In this document: in pieces, positions 1-7,927 of the stretch
Numbering within the stretch: the stretch's first letter is position 1
Layout: the number at the start of each line of letters is the position of its first letter
Source: an uncultured bacterium
Lineage (GTDB): Bacteria; Verrucomicrobiota; Kiritimatiellia; PWTM01
Length of the DNA stretch: 64,000 nt
Assembly: GCA_938005705.1 (NCBI GenBank)
Contig: CALLML010000003.1
Span: 1 to 64,000, forward strand
Direction: 5' to 3'
Translations under genes and position numbers: made by a program
The notes under the pieces: model-generated
Database searches by the model: none
What the model saw: only the letters and a program-made list of their open reading frames with translations
What the model was told of the DNA's origin: nothing

Positions 1-1134
1 GGCACCGCCATGGCGTGCGGACGCAAGACCAACAACGGCATGTTGGGCCGGCTCCCAGACGGCACGCCGCTGCCGAGTATCGCCGAGTTGTTTCGAGACG
101 CAGGACGTCGAGTCGGCATTCTCTCCTCGGTCCCGATCAACCATGCGACCCCTGCCGCTTTCTATGCGAAGGCCGGAGCGCGCGGGGATTATTATGAGAT
201 TGGACTGATGGCCATCGCTTCTCGTTTTGACGTTTTGGGCGGAAGCACCTTTTCCGATGCGAGCGGCAGAAATAATCCGCAACGCCCCATCGAGAGTCTC
301 TGGGAAAAGGCCGCGGCGGCGGGCTACGCCATCATCCGCACGCCGGATGAACTCCGCGCTGTCGGCCTGGGAAAGCGGGTCATTATAGCACCGAACAATC
401 TCCACGTTGGCGTTCGCATTCCCGCGGCGCCCCCGTTCGATCCGGCTCGGGACATCTCCCTGGCCCAGATGACGGCGAAAGCGCTCGAACTCCTTGAAAA
501 CCCCGCCGGTTTCTTCCTCATGGTGGAGGGCGGAGCGATTGACTGGGCCTCCCACGCGAACGATACCGTCGGCGTCATCGCTGAAACGCTGGCCTTTGAT
601 GATGCGGTGGCGGTCGTGAAAGCTTACGCGGAATCGCATCCGGACACACTGCTGATTGTTACGGCGGATCATGAGACCGGCGGGCTGCGTTTCCGGGCGG
701 GATATACCGCGGAGCGCGCGCGAGAGCTGCTGAATCGCCAAACTCTGTCGCGAGAGGCGTTGATCAAATGGTTGAGCGATGATGCTGAAAAAGCCCACGG
801 AGGTCCGGACGCGGCGTGGCTAGCGGCCCGGGAAAAGATCGCAAAGGGGCTGGGATTACCGGACGAGGAGCGGCTCCTCACGCTGGAAAAGGACTTCCGC
901 AAACTGCTCACCGCTGATGCCGGCCAACGCGCCGATGTCGCGGCGGTGCTCGTTCGCGTCGCCTCCGCAGTGCGCGACGAGCTCGCGGGCATCCAGTGGA
1001 CGACCGGTCACCACACGGCGGACGATGTGCCGCTCTTCGCGTCGGGACCGGGTGCGGAACGATTCGCCGGCACGCAGGATAACACGCGCATCTTTGAGCA
1101 TATCCAGGCTCTGTTGCAGGCGGCAGCCCCTTGA
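1..1134 (+). CDS. Alkaline phosphatase (PhoA-type), 5' end cut by window
   Basis: Hydrolyses phosphomonoesters, normally in the periplasm, with a bimetal Zn/Mg centre. The reading frame is open from base 1 (G-T-A-M-A-C-G), so the signal peptide and catalytic serine lie upstream of the window; the first ATG at base 10 is not the true start. Visible family motifs are EGGAIDWASHANDT (about bases 526-567) and TADHETGG (661-684), whose Asp and His residues bind metal, and the C-terminal TTGHHTADDVPLFA (about 1000-1041) with the last zinc-binding His. An insert between TADHETGG and the last motif is typical of the family. The downstream gene starts 94 bases later. Family identity is secure; substrate is not known. 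Confidence 0.93.
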   Translation, partial: GTAMACGRKTNNGMLGRLPDGTPLPSIAELFRDAGRRVGILSSVPINHATPAAFYAKAGARGDYYEIGLMAIASRFDVLGGSTFSDASGRNNPQRPIESLWEKAAAAGYAIIRTPDELRAVGLGKRVIIAPNNLHVGVRIPAAPPFDPARDISLAQMTAKALELLENPAGFFLMVEGGAIDWASHANDTVGVIAETLAFDDAVAVVKAYAESHPDTLLIVTADHETGGLRFRAGYTAERARELLNRQTLSREALIKWLSDDAEKAHGGPDAAWLAAREKIAKGLGLPDEERLLTLEKDFRKLLTADAGQRADVAAVLVRVASAVRDELAGIQWTTGHHTADDVPLFASGPGAERFAGTQDNTRIFEHIQALLQAAAP

Positions 1135-1210
1135 ATGGACTTTGGGGACGGAAAGCAGAAAAGCCTTCAAAACCGGTTGCCTTTTCATCGTCCTCCCGGT
1201 CGGCCTTCGC

Positions 1211-1216
1211 TATAAT
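1211..1216 (+). promoter_or_regulatory. Candidate -10 box (TATAAT) before the 1228 gene
   Basis: A perfect TATAAT sits 11 bases before the ATG at 1228, with no good -35 at 16-18 bases. If it is used, the transcript would be almost leaderless. Supported by sequence pattern only. Confidence 0.35.
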
Positions 1217-1227
1217 ACACCGCAATT

Positions 1228-1533
1228 ATGGCCATCCCGCAAAGAGAGCCTTTCGGGGAACTTCGGCGACTGGCCCGATTGTTTTGGGATCATCCGCTTT
1301 CCGAGGCGGACTTCGAGCGGCACGCCGTGTGGGTGGCGGAGCGCGTCCTTGATTTTGGCGATCTGGAGGACGTGCAGTCGCTTCAACGGCGCTACGGCCG
1401 GGAGCGGTTTTTGGAACTCGCCGCGCAGGCCGTCTGCGTTTCGCCGCGCACCCAACGGCTGTGGACCTGCATCCTCGAGCAGGAGGGCTATCCATGCACA
1501 CGGAAATTCTCCCGTCCGGCGCATCGGCGTTGA
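1228..1533 (+). CDS. Small DUF6922-like protein, likely partner of the AbiEii-like gene
   Basis: A 101-residue protein with a LFWDHP motif near residue 18, followed by a helical region containing RVLDFGDLEDV. I recall this pattern from short proteins encoded directly before AbiEii/AbiGii nucleotidyltransferase genes, where they occupy the antitoxin position. It overlaps the next gene by 40 bases, as toxin-antitoxin pairs often do. The C-terminus (CTRKFSRPAHRR) looks non-conserved and may be read out of a former frame. An antitoxin role is inference from position; the domain assignment is from memory and moderate. Confidence 0.5.
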   Translation: MAIPQREPFGELRRLARLFWDHPLSEADFERHAVWVAERVLDFGDLEDVQSLQRRYGRERFLELAAQAVCVSPRTQRLWTCILEQEGYPCTRKFSRPAHRR

Positions 1534-2128
1534 TGGAGCGTCTTTCGGCGGATCCGGCGTCGGTGCTGCGCGGATGGACGCTGGCCGGCGGCGCCGGATT
1601 GGCGCTGCGCCTCGGCCACCGATATTCCGACGACCTCGATTTTTTCCGAAATGATCCAATCGATATCCCGAAACTTCTCCGAAATCTGCGGGCGCACGGC
1701 GAGTGCGAAGTGTGGCAGGAGGATCCGACACCCAGACGGTGAGGTTGGCCGAAACCAAATGCTTATTCTTTCTTTCACGCGGCCGATCCCTTTTTATTCC
1801 CTGCGGCGTCGTTTCTGGGTTTTTTCTGGCCGATCCGCGGGATATCGGACTCATGAAACCGGCCGCCGTGTCGGGGCGTGGCGCGCGAAAGGTTTTCGTG
1901 GATTTGTTTGTCCTGCTGCGTTCTCCGCCTTCGCTGCGGGATTACTTCGAGTGGCTGCCGAAAAAATACGGCCCGGGTCGCGCCGACGCCTATCACATTC
2001 TCAAAAGCCTGGTGTATTTCGACGATGCCGAACGCGAGCCGATGCCGAGGATGCGGATTCCGTTCGACTGGAACGAATGCCGCCACTTTTTTGAGCGAGA
2101 GGCGCGGCGAATCATCCTGGACGCCTGA
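1494..2128 (+). pseudogene. AbiEii/AbiGii-like nucleotidyltransferase, frameshifted
   Basis: The N-terminal part (ATG at 1494) reads WTLAGGAGLALRLGHRYSDD and LDFF, the nucleotide-binding start of the AbiEii (DUF1814) family. This frame stops at 1742. The family C-terminal half continues in another frame: ADPRDIGLMK, then KVFVDLFVLL, HILKSLVYFDD and FFEREARRI, ending at 2128. Between about 1720 and 1830 the family-like reading changes frame more than once (TVRLAETK in one frame, FFHAADPFLFPAASFLG in the first frame, then ADPRDI in the second). The gene is therefore broken, or the assembly has clustered errors here. The intact family acts as the toxin of type IV toxin-antitoxin/abortive infection systems. 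Confidence 0.72.
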
Positions 2129-2260
2129 GGCGCGGTGGAGCGGCGGGGAAAGGCGCCAATGGTTATCCCCCGGACGCGCCGTGAAGATTTGTGGAACGAT
2201 GCCCTTGAGCAGCCCCGCCTTGGGGGGGTACGCTCGGAGGGCTGGTTCGATTTTCTTTTT

Positions 2261-2345
2261 GACCGCAGATTTCGCAGATGAGCGCGGATAGGGGTTCTCG
2301 CCCCCCTTTTATCTGCGTACATCTGCGTCATCTGCGGTTCGATTC
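2261..2345. repeat. Intergenic inverted repeat, 'CGCAGAT' family, copy 1
   Basis: Begins GACCGCAGATTTCGCAGATG and ends ATCTGCGTCATCTGCGGTTC, so the two ends are near-complementary and could form a long hairpin. Related, more degenerate copies lie at 17090-17217 and 40875-40983. Such 'CGCAGAT' elements are common between genes in PVC genomes. No gene is seen in 2129-2466; the rest of that gap holds this element, the hairpin at 2354-2375 and a stretch resembling 'CTCTCCGCGTCCTTCGCGCC'. Confidence 0.7.
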
Positions 2346-2353
2346 CTCACCCC

Positions 2354-2375
2354 GGCGCGGAACGGAGTCCGCGCC
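2354..2375. repeat. Short perfect hairpin GGCGCGGA-N6-TCCGCGCC
   Basis: Eight-base arms 2354-2361 and 2368-2375 are exact complements around a six-base loop. Same intergenic gap as the 'CGCAGAT' element. No T-run follows, so it is not a standard terminator; more likely a REP-like intergenic palindrome. Confidence 0.55.
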
Positions 2376-2466
2376 CTACCATTTTCTCCGCTCTCCGCGT
2401 CCTTCGCGCCTCTGCGGTGAAACCTTTCTGACCCGCCGTTCGGCCTTCGCGGTTGAACGCTGTCGG

Positions 2467-3429
2467 TTATCCGCGGCGCCGGCGCAGCAGCGAATACGCG
2501 CCCGCGCCGCCGATCAGCAGCGCTAGGCTCGAAGGCTCCGGAACCAGCTCGACATATTTCGCCGCCATGCGCGAGCCGATCGTTTGCGTGCTGGCCTCGT
2601 TGAAATGAACGGTGTTGGGGACTATGTTCAAATCGTCGGTATTAATCCAGCCGTTGCGCGGCCCGGCCTCTCCCACCGCCACCTGTGCGGCCCGAACGAT
2701 ATTGAAGCCTTCCTCGTTATATCCATTAGCCCTCCACCAATCCGTAACCTGCGCCGTCGAGAGCCGCACCGTCACCGCGACCATTTCCGAATTCCACTGA
2801 TTGCGAACTCCGGTAAAGAGGTCCGTGAGGTTCTGCTGGTAGGCGTTCGCGTAGGTCCGATCTCCCTGATCGCCCTCGCCTTGAATCCAGAGAAAGCCTT
2901 TGACCGACGCCGTGTGCCCCGCATCGGTCAGGGCGGCGAGTGCGGCGTTCACCTCGGCCAGCATGCCGTCATAGATCTGGTTTCGGTCGTTGACATTCCA
3001 GCCTTCGCGATCCGTGCGTTGGGCAAGCGAGGTGGAGTTGAAGGTGTATTTGACGATAGCGATGTTGCGGGTGGGCAGAGCGGCAGCGAGGTCATGGCCC
3101 AGCGTGATTTCCGGCCCAAAACCGGAACCGCCGGATGGAACCCGGCTCGAAAATACGGAGGTCGAACCCTTCGCCTGCGGAGCGAGATTCCCCCACGTGC
3201 CATTGCTGCTGAGCACGCCATTGGAACTGTTGTCGGGCCACCACCCGAAATTATACCAGAACTTCACGTTGGTCTGCGGCGATTGAAGCTCCACCGGCAG
3301 ATTCGCCGCGTTGTTGTCGTAATTGACTCCCTGCGACTGTCCCGCGAGGATAAAGACATCGTAATCCAGGGCGAGCACCGGCGCGATGAGCGACAAAAGC
3401 GATAGGAGCCATACGGGAACGCGTTTCAT
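2467..3429 (-). CDS. Sialate O-acetylesterase-like SGNH hydrolase with PEP-CTERM anchor
   Basis: A 320-residue exported esterase-like protein. After a signal peptide (residues 1-20, MKRVPVWLLSLLSLIAPVLA) the mature protein opens with DVFILAGQSQG, the Ser-containing block of the sialate O-acetylesterase (SASA/DUF303) family. WIQGEGDQGD and an Asp/His block (NTVHFNEAS) follow at the expected places for the catalytic apparatus. The last 25 residues, VPEPSSLALL plus a hydrophobic stretch and RRRR, form a PEP-CTERM sorting signal for exosortase processing. The start at 3429 was chosen because a GGAG lies 8 bases before it and the signal peptide begins there; an upstream in-frame ATG (3501) would add unconserved residues. 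It lies 86 bases downstream of another PEP-CTERM gene. Probably acts on acylated glycans; substrate unknown. Confidence 0.82.
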   Translation of the reverse strand: MKRVPVWLLSLLSLIAPVLALDYDVFILAGQSQGVNYDNNAANLPVELQSPQTNVKFWYNFGWWPDNSSNGVLSSNGTWGNLAPQAKGSTSVFSSRVPSGGSGFGPEITLGHDLAAALPTRNIAIVKYTFNSTSLAQRTDREGWNVNDRNQIYDGMLAEVNAALAALTDAGHTASVKGFLWIQGEGDQGDRTYANAYQQNLTDLFTGVRNQWNSEMVAVTVRLSTAQVTDWWRANGYNEEGFNIVRAAQVAVGEAGPRNGWINTDDLNIVPNTVHFNEASTQTIGSRMAAKYVELVPEPSSLALLIGGAGAYSLLRRRRG

Positions 3430-3515
3430 GGCGACAACTCCGAGAACACAACACCCACGGCGGCAGATAATGGGCTCCGCCGACGTGGGTGTCGCTAACA
3501 TCCGCTTGATAATTT

Positions 3516-4277
3516 TCAGGCCGCGATACGGCGACGACGACGAACGACAACGGCCGCCCCCACCGCGCCCATGATCATGGCCATGCCGGAGGGCTCTGGA
3601 ATCACAATGTTATCAACGTAGATGCCGTCAACGTTGCTATTGCTGGAGCTGTAAGCAGTGAATGAAATATGGGTCAACTGTGTCGCCGTGTAGCGGAAAT
3701 TCCACGTGCTTGTGCCACTATTAATGGTCAATTGCGTGAAACTGCTGTTTCCAAAACTTCCGCCTTTGACGAAAATCTGCTGCGTGTTAGTGCTCACATC
3801 CACTTGAATTCGGAAGCGATACCACGTGTTCGCCGCGAAAGAAGTCGTCTGATCGAAATTTGTTTGAGTACCATCATTGAAGGTGTACCAGTCAAACACG
3901 CCTGGATCGTCATATCCATATCCCGCGCAACGATCGGTTAATGCAGTGCCTTTCGCCAAATACGGTGCGATGTTGGTCGTGTTTTCGCTGTTGATCGCGT
4001 AGAAATCGAACTCCATGGCGCCGGTGCCCGTGATTATCTCAGCGATGGGCAGGGCATAGGTGGTGATATTCGCGCCAGTGCCTGTTGTATCTCGGATTCT
4101 CAGACGGTTGCTGCCATCAAAGGCGACAACATCCGTGGTGGCGCCGGATACATTCCAACCGCTAAGAGGGTGTGACCCCTCGAAATCCAGCACCAAAACC
4201 GCCGACGCGTTCAATGCGGCGGCTGCGCAAAGCACGACGATCCATTTGACGGCTGTCTTATGTATGGCTTCTTTCAT
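3516..4277 (-). CDS. PEP-CTERM exported protein, jelly-roll-like, unknown function
   Basis: A 253-residue protein with an N-terminal signal peptide (hydrophobic WIVVLCAAAALNASA), a beta-rich middle rich in Thr/Ser/Asn, and a C-terminal PEP-CTERM signal: VIPEPSGMAMIMGAVGAAVV followed by RRRRR. The middle resembles LamG/concanavalin-like folds (DFEGSHPLSGW start, NTWYRFRIQVD near the centre), but this is fold-level similarity by eye. Start at 4277 follows AAGGG; an upstream ATG at 4346 would add a basic, unconserved leader. Same strand and direction as the esterase-like gene at 2467-3429, so they may be co-transcribed. Divergent from the LacI-type regulator at 4471, which could control it. Confidence 0.72.
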   Translation of the reverse strand: MKEAIHKTAVKWIVVLCAAAALNASAVLVLDFEGSHPLSGWNVSGATTDVVAFDGSNRLRIRDTTGTGANITTYALPIAEIITGTGAMEFDFYAINSENTTNIAPYLAKGTALTDRCAGYGYDDPGVFDWYTFNDGTQTNFDQTTSFAANTWYRFRIQVDVSTNTQQIFVKGGSFGNSSFTQLTINSGTSTWNFRYTATQLTHISFTAYSSSNSNVDGIYVDNIVIPEPSGMAMIMGAVGAAVVVRRRRRIAA

Positions 4278-4439
4278 ATTTACCCTTTTCGTTCGGCGAT
4301 TCGCCTTCTCGAACCGCCGCCCTTTCTTACTCTGACGCCCACCCAAAGCGCCTTCTCCCCCAGCGGTTATTCGAATCCTGCGCGCGTTATGTGCCGCAGC
4401 CGCTCGAAATTCGGAAGCGAAATGTTAGGCAAACAGTTG

Positions 4440-4465
4440 CTTTCTAAGAATAACGTGATAGAAAG
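4440..4465. promoter_or_regulatory. Candidate operator: CTTTCTA-N12-TAGAAAG
   Basis: An exact 7+7 inverted repeat lies just before the LacI-type regulator start (4471) and in the divergent gap to the PEP-CTERM gene. Symmetric sites near the start are typical of LacI-family autoregulation, though family operators usually have closer half-sites with a central CG. Assignment is inference. Confidence 0.4.
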
Positions 4466-4470
4466 TTCGC

Positions 4471-5622
4471 ATGGACGTTCCGGAAAAAACGACGCGGGCT
4501 CGCCGCGTGACGTTGCGGGACGTGGCGATCCTGGCAGGGGCGCATGTCGGTACGGTTTTGAAGGCGTTGGCGGGCGCGGGCGCGATGACGGAGGCGACGC
4601 GGGCGCGGATTCGCGCGGCGGCGGAGAAACTCGGCTACACGCCGGATCCGATGCTGCGGGCGCTGGCGAACTATCGCAACGCGCTGCGCGAGGAATCGTT
4701 TCACGGCACGCTGGCCTGGCTGCTGCTAGACCAGGATCGCGATCCCATCACGGCGCGAACTTTGGCTGCGTTGTGGGCTGATGCAGAGGCAGCGGCCCGG
4801 AAAATGGGATACCGGTTAGAAGCATTTCGTCGGGAGGGCCTTCCGCCGGGCCGATTGGAGGCGATCCTGCGGGCGCGGGGTATCGCGGGGCTTCTCATTC
4901 CGCCGCTGAGATTGCCCGGGCAGTCTCTCGAGATGGACTTCGCAGAATTCGCCGTCGTGGCGATCGGGTCTTCGATCATGGATTCGCGCCCGCACCGGGT
5001 GCAACCCCAACAGTATCTCAATATGCGGCGGCTGCTCCAGGCGCTGCGCGAGCGCGGCTACCGCCGTATCGGTTTCTGTCTGCACCGTCGTTTAGATGAG
5101 CGGACGCAAAGCGCTTACAGCGCCGGTTTTTGGATCGAACAGCGGGCCTGGCCGCCCGCGGAGCGATCGCCTTTGGCGCTGTTGAGGGAGGACGCCGCGG
5201 GCGGAGAGGCGGCCTTTCGAAAGTGGTTCAAGGCCCATTGTCCCGACCACCTGATCGGCATCCCGGGCATTCTCAGCGGCTGGTGTGATGCCGCGGGTTT
5301 TCCGCGGATTCCGATTTCCTTTTTCGGCGACCCGCGTTTCGGGTATCTGCCGGAACAACAGCGGGGCGGAATCTTGATGGACGAGCAATGGCCGATCATC
5401 TGCGCGCGCGCGCTGCGAATGCTCGACGATCAAATCCGGCACGGGGAGCGAGGGCCGACGACGACTCCGATGATTCTGGAGATTCCGGGGGCGCTCACGC
5501 GAGGCGGTCGGAGGATTGTTGAACGTGGGATGTGGGACGTGGGGAAATCGGCGGGCAGGAGACCCGGCTTTGCTGGCGCTACGCCGGGCCAAGCTGTCCG
5601 CCCTATCGGGATTGATGCGTAA
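4471..5622 (+). CDS. LacI-family transcriptional regulator
   Basis: 383 residues. The N-terminal helix-turn-helix is recognisable: VTLRDVAILAGAHVGTVLKA (about residues 13-32), then a hinge-helix region RIRAAAEKLGYTPDPMLRAL. The MLRALANYRN segment after the DNA-binding domain is characteristic of many LacI proteins in Verrucomicrobiota and relatives. The remainder is a periplasmic-binding-protein-like sensor domain, ending near IPGALTRGG (about residue 349). The last roughly 35 residues look unconserved and may be an extension into degraded sequence. The divergent PEP-CTERM genes are the obvious target candidates. Ligand unknown. Confidence 0.85.
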   Translation: MDVPEKTTRARRVTLRDVAILAGAHVGTVLKALAGAGAMTEATRARIRAAAEKLGYTPDPMLRALANYRNALREESFHGTLAWLLLDQDRDPITARTLAALWADAEAAARKMGYRLEAFRREGLPPGRLEAILRARGIAGLLIPPLRLPGQSLEMDFAEFAVVAIGSSIMDSRPHRVQPQQYLNMRRLLQALRERGYRRIGFCLHRRLDERTQSAYSAGFWIEQRAWPPAERSPLALLREDAAGGEAAFRKWFKAHCPDHLIGIPGILSGWCDAAGFPRIPISFFGDPRFGYLPEQQRGGILMDEQWPIICARALRMLDDQIRHGERGPTTTPMILEIPGALTRGGRRIVERGMWDVGKSAGRRPGFAGATPGQAVRPIGIDA

Positions 5623-5651
5623 TACGACCGAAATCCCGCGAAAAATCACGG

Positions 5652-5727
5652 ATCGAATGGGGACGCGGGGCTCGTGGTCCCGCGTCCCTTCCACACCACC
5701 GGACGTGCGGTTTTCCACATCCGGCGG
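5652..5727 (-). mobile_element. Group II intron 3' remnant (domains V and VI)
   Basis: On the minus strand 5727-5696 reads as a group II domain V: CCGCCGGA pairs with TCCGGTGG, with a T / ACG internal bulge and an upper GTGG-AAAA-CCGC stem. The catalytic triad position reads CGC, as in group IIC introns. It is followed by a strong hairpin (arms 5660-5669 and 5679-5688) at the place of domain VI, then CCCCATTCGAT, which resembles the usual CCTACTCGAT intron end (3' boundary near 5652). No reverse transcriptase is recognisable upstream; bases 5728 to about 6000 hold no gene I can name, so the element is a truncated remnant. The interval 5623-5999 has no intact gene. Confidence 0.6.
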
Positions 5728-5999
5728 TTGAATGACCTGATGCACGTCCCAACCACATGCGCCAGCTTTATCAGACTTGGGCCTCGCGCCCGTTTCCCGA
5801 CCAGAATCCACCGGCTGTTCTTCGGATCGCCGTCGGGGACGGGTCCTTCCAGACCTTGCCCCGCTGTCGATTTGTGGTCCTTTCACCCGATCTTTCGGGC
5901 GTCGTGGTCGTTGTATAACCGTCGTTCTTCGGCCCTTCGCTCCGCTCAGCTTTCACCGGGCGTCTTCGCTTCTACGGTCTCTGCTGACTACAGCCGGTA

Positions 6000-6569
6000 T
6001 TGGGGCACGACGGCGTCCTCCGCGATGAGCCGTCCCGGTTCGACACATAGGGTATGGCAGTTGGCCATGAAGTAGTAGACGACCACGGGTTCGAGCCGCC
6101 ACATGCGGACGGAAGACCGCGAAATCGAAATCATTGTTGGCGTTCGGAAAATAGGCGATGCCGCCCCGCTCGCGCGCGCAGGTCTCGCAGATGAACGTCA
6201 TCCCGGTGGGCAGCCGCGGGTGGACGGCGATCGCGGACACATCGATGCCGTTGGCGCGCAGCAAATCGCGGAAGGCGCGACCCGGCCCGGTCCAGCCCGC
6301 CGAACCGGTCAGCGCCCAGGTAAGCCGCCGACGGCGACTCGAAGTCCTGCCCGCGCCAGCAACGGCGCCATATTGCCCGGGCCTCCGGCCGTGGCCGAAC
6401 CGCCCACGATCCACACGTCATACTGTTACGGCGAGTAGTTCGGCAGGTCTTCCGTGTGGCACTTGACCAGCCCGCCCGGCCCCACCAGCCGGTCCGCGAA
6501 ATCGAACTCCGGGCGGCGGAGATCGAGCACCAGCGTATTCAAGATGAGCACATCAGCCCGCCGGTTCAT
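6000..6569 (-). pseudogene. PfkB-family sugar kinase, broken
   Basis: Reads from ATG 6569 as MNRRADVLILNTLVLDLRRP, a typical start for ribokinase-like proteins. An in-frame TAA lies at 6426-6428 (after LPNYSP). The same frame then continues with WIVGGSATAGGPGNMAPLLA, the PfkB substrate/GG-N motif region. Later homologous segments sit in other frames (YLGADRFGGLDRAG, then DLLRANGIDVSAIAVHPRLP and TGMTFICETC). At least one stop and two frameshifts are therefore present. The C-terminal part with the ATP-binding DTxGAGD motif is missing; the group II intron remnant lies where it should continue. Boundaries are approximate. Confidence 0.68.
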
Positions 6570-6633
6570 GGGGCGCTTCTCCGGACTCCGGAACTCGCCG
6601 ACACGTCGGGACACGAAGCGATGGCCCGCCGAC

Positions 6634-7392
6634 TCAATCCAGGGCTTCCATCTCGTCCAAATGACTGAGCACTTTGTGGAAGGCCTCAGCCACGCGCAGC
6701 GCCAGTTCCCGTCCGTTGGGCAGACGCAGGGGCATGGTCATGCCCGTGTGCCAGCCGCAATGCTTCGTAGCCACGGGAAACTGGGCAAGGTCATAGGTGA
6801 CGCGGCTGTCGGTGCAGGACCATGGGCAGCCGTCTCCGTAAGCGTTCTTCGCGGCGATCGCCGTCATCTCCGGCAACGGCCACGCCTGCCAGATGCTGGT
6901 TTCAACGCCTTCCGCCACCAGCGCGCGCACCAGCTTGTCGCGAAACTGTCCGGCATCGGGCACGTGTCCCTGGGCCTCCATGTCGAAGCGAACGGTATAG
7001 TTGTAGTAGTTGTGGCCGAAACGGGTGTCGGGGACGGTCGGGCGGATGAGCGCGGGGCAACCTTCCAGCGCCTCGTGCAGGGTGAGCGCGTTTTCGCGGA
7101 TGGTGGCGAGATAGTCGTCTAATCGGGCCAGTTGCGCGCGCACGAACGCGGCAACGAGCTCGGTGCTGCGGTACTTCCACCCCATGCCTTAGGAGGGATG
7201 CGGATCGCCCACCGAAGGCCGGCTGTGCTCGCCGAAATAGTGCAGTTTCCGGCCGCGCTCGAAGAGCTCGGAATCGTTGGAAACCAGAAATCCGCCTTCG
7301 CCGCAGCAATGAATGTTGTTGTGGTTGCAACTGAAGGTCGCCAATTCGCCGAAAGTCCCGACCTCACAACCGTCCGATGCTTCTTCCAAGCA
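6634..7392 (-). pseudogene. DegT/DnrJ/EryC1/StrS aminotransferase, truncated with stop
   Basis: The 3' half is well kept: MGWKYRSTELVAAFVRAQL through PFPVATKH-like ends (here QFPVATKHCGWHTGMTMPL), which match the DegT C-terminal domain. Upstream, CLEEASDGCEVGTFGELATF and GEGGFLVSND match the PLP-binding region. They are separated from the 3' half by an in-frame TAA (near 7191, between DPHPS and GMGWKY). The place of the PLP-binding lysine reads SCNHNNIHC, without Lys. The first ~170 residues are absent; upstream sequence is repeats. It lies just upstream of the PfkB remnant on the same strand, so the two were probably one sugar-metabolism operon. Dead gene. Confidence 0.72.
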
Positions 7393-7456
7393 TTGCCGGC
7401 CGGGTAACTCGCAGACGGCGTGAAAGTCGTCCCTCCAATGCAATCGCAGGCCAATA

Positions 7457-7560
7457 AAGGGTCGGGTTCCACCCCGACCATACGGCTTCACAGAGGCGGG
7501 GGGGAGACCTCCCTTCACGCGTTGCATGGAAGGGCGCGGTTTCACCCGCGCGGTTGGCGG
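7457..7560. repeat. Cluster of short palindromes in a gene-free stretch
   Basis: Contains GGTCGGG-N6-CCCGACC (7460-7479) and GCGCGG-N6-CCGCGC (7534-7551), separated by the kind of GGGGAGACCTCCC sequence found in intergenic repeat clusters. They lie upstream of the DegT remnant. The interval 7393-7927 has no gene; outside this cluster I see no further structure except AT-richer sequence before pyrK (about 7640-7850) that may hold its promoter. Confidence 0.5.
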
Positions 7561-7927
7561 TCGCGTTTGCACTGGACTCAAGGCAAGGGGCCGGCCTCTC
7601 CAGCCGATATTCGGGCCGCCCTTCTCCTGTTCTGATGTTGGCTCATGCTCTTCGCCGCATCATTCTTTTCTTCCCCAATTGCTCCAGATCTGGATACAGA
7701 TATCGCCCAACGAAAACGAGTCAAATATGGTCCGTTTCTCTTCCTCAGGGCAGACAAAGTCGCCCCGAACAAAGAATCGCCATAGTAATTCGTAGAAGCT
7801 CACCCAACGGATTATACTGATTCGTTGCCTCTCGCCTTCACATTTTGTGCCCCCCCGCGCTTCTCCTCAGAAAGCAAATGCATTTGACCCGGAATCGTTT
7901 TACTCGCACATTGTGAGACCGGTTCAC

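Noticed and set aside
5771-5956. Minus-strand open frame upstream of the intron tail that might be a maturase start.
   Set aside because: No reverse transcriptase motif such as YADD or the fingers-palm blocks; at most decayed intron sequence.
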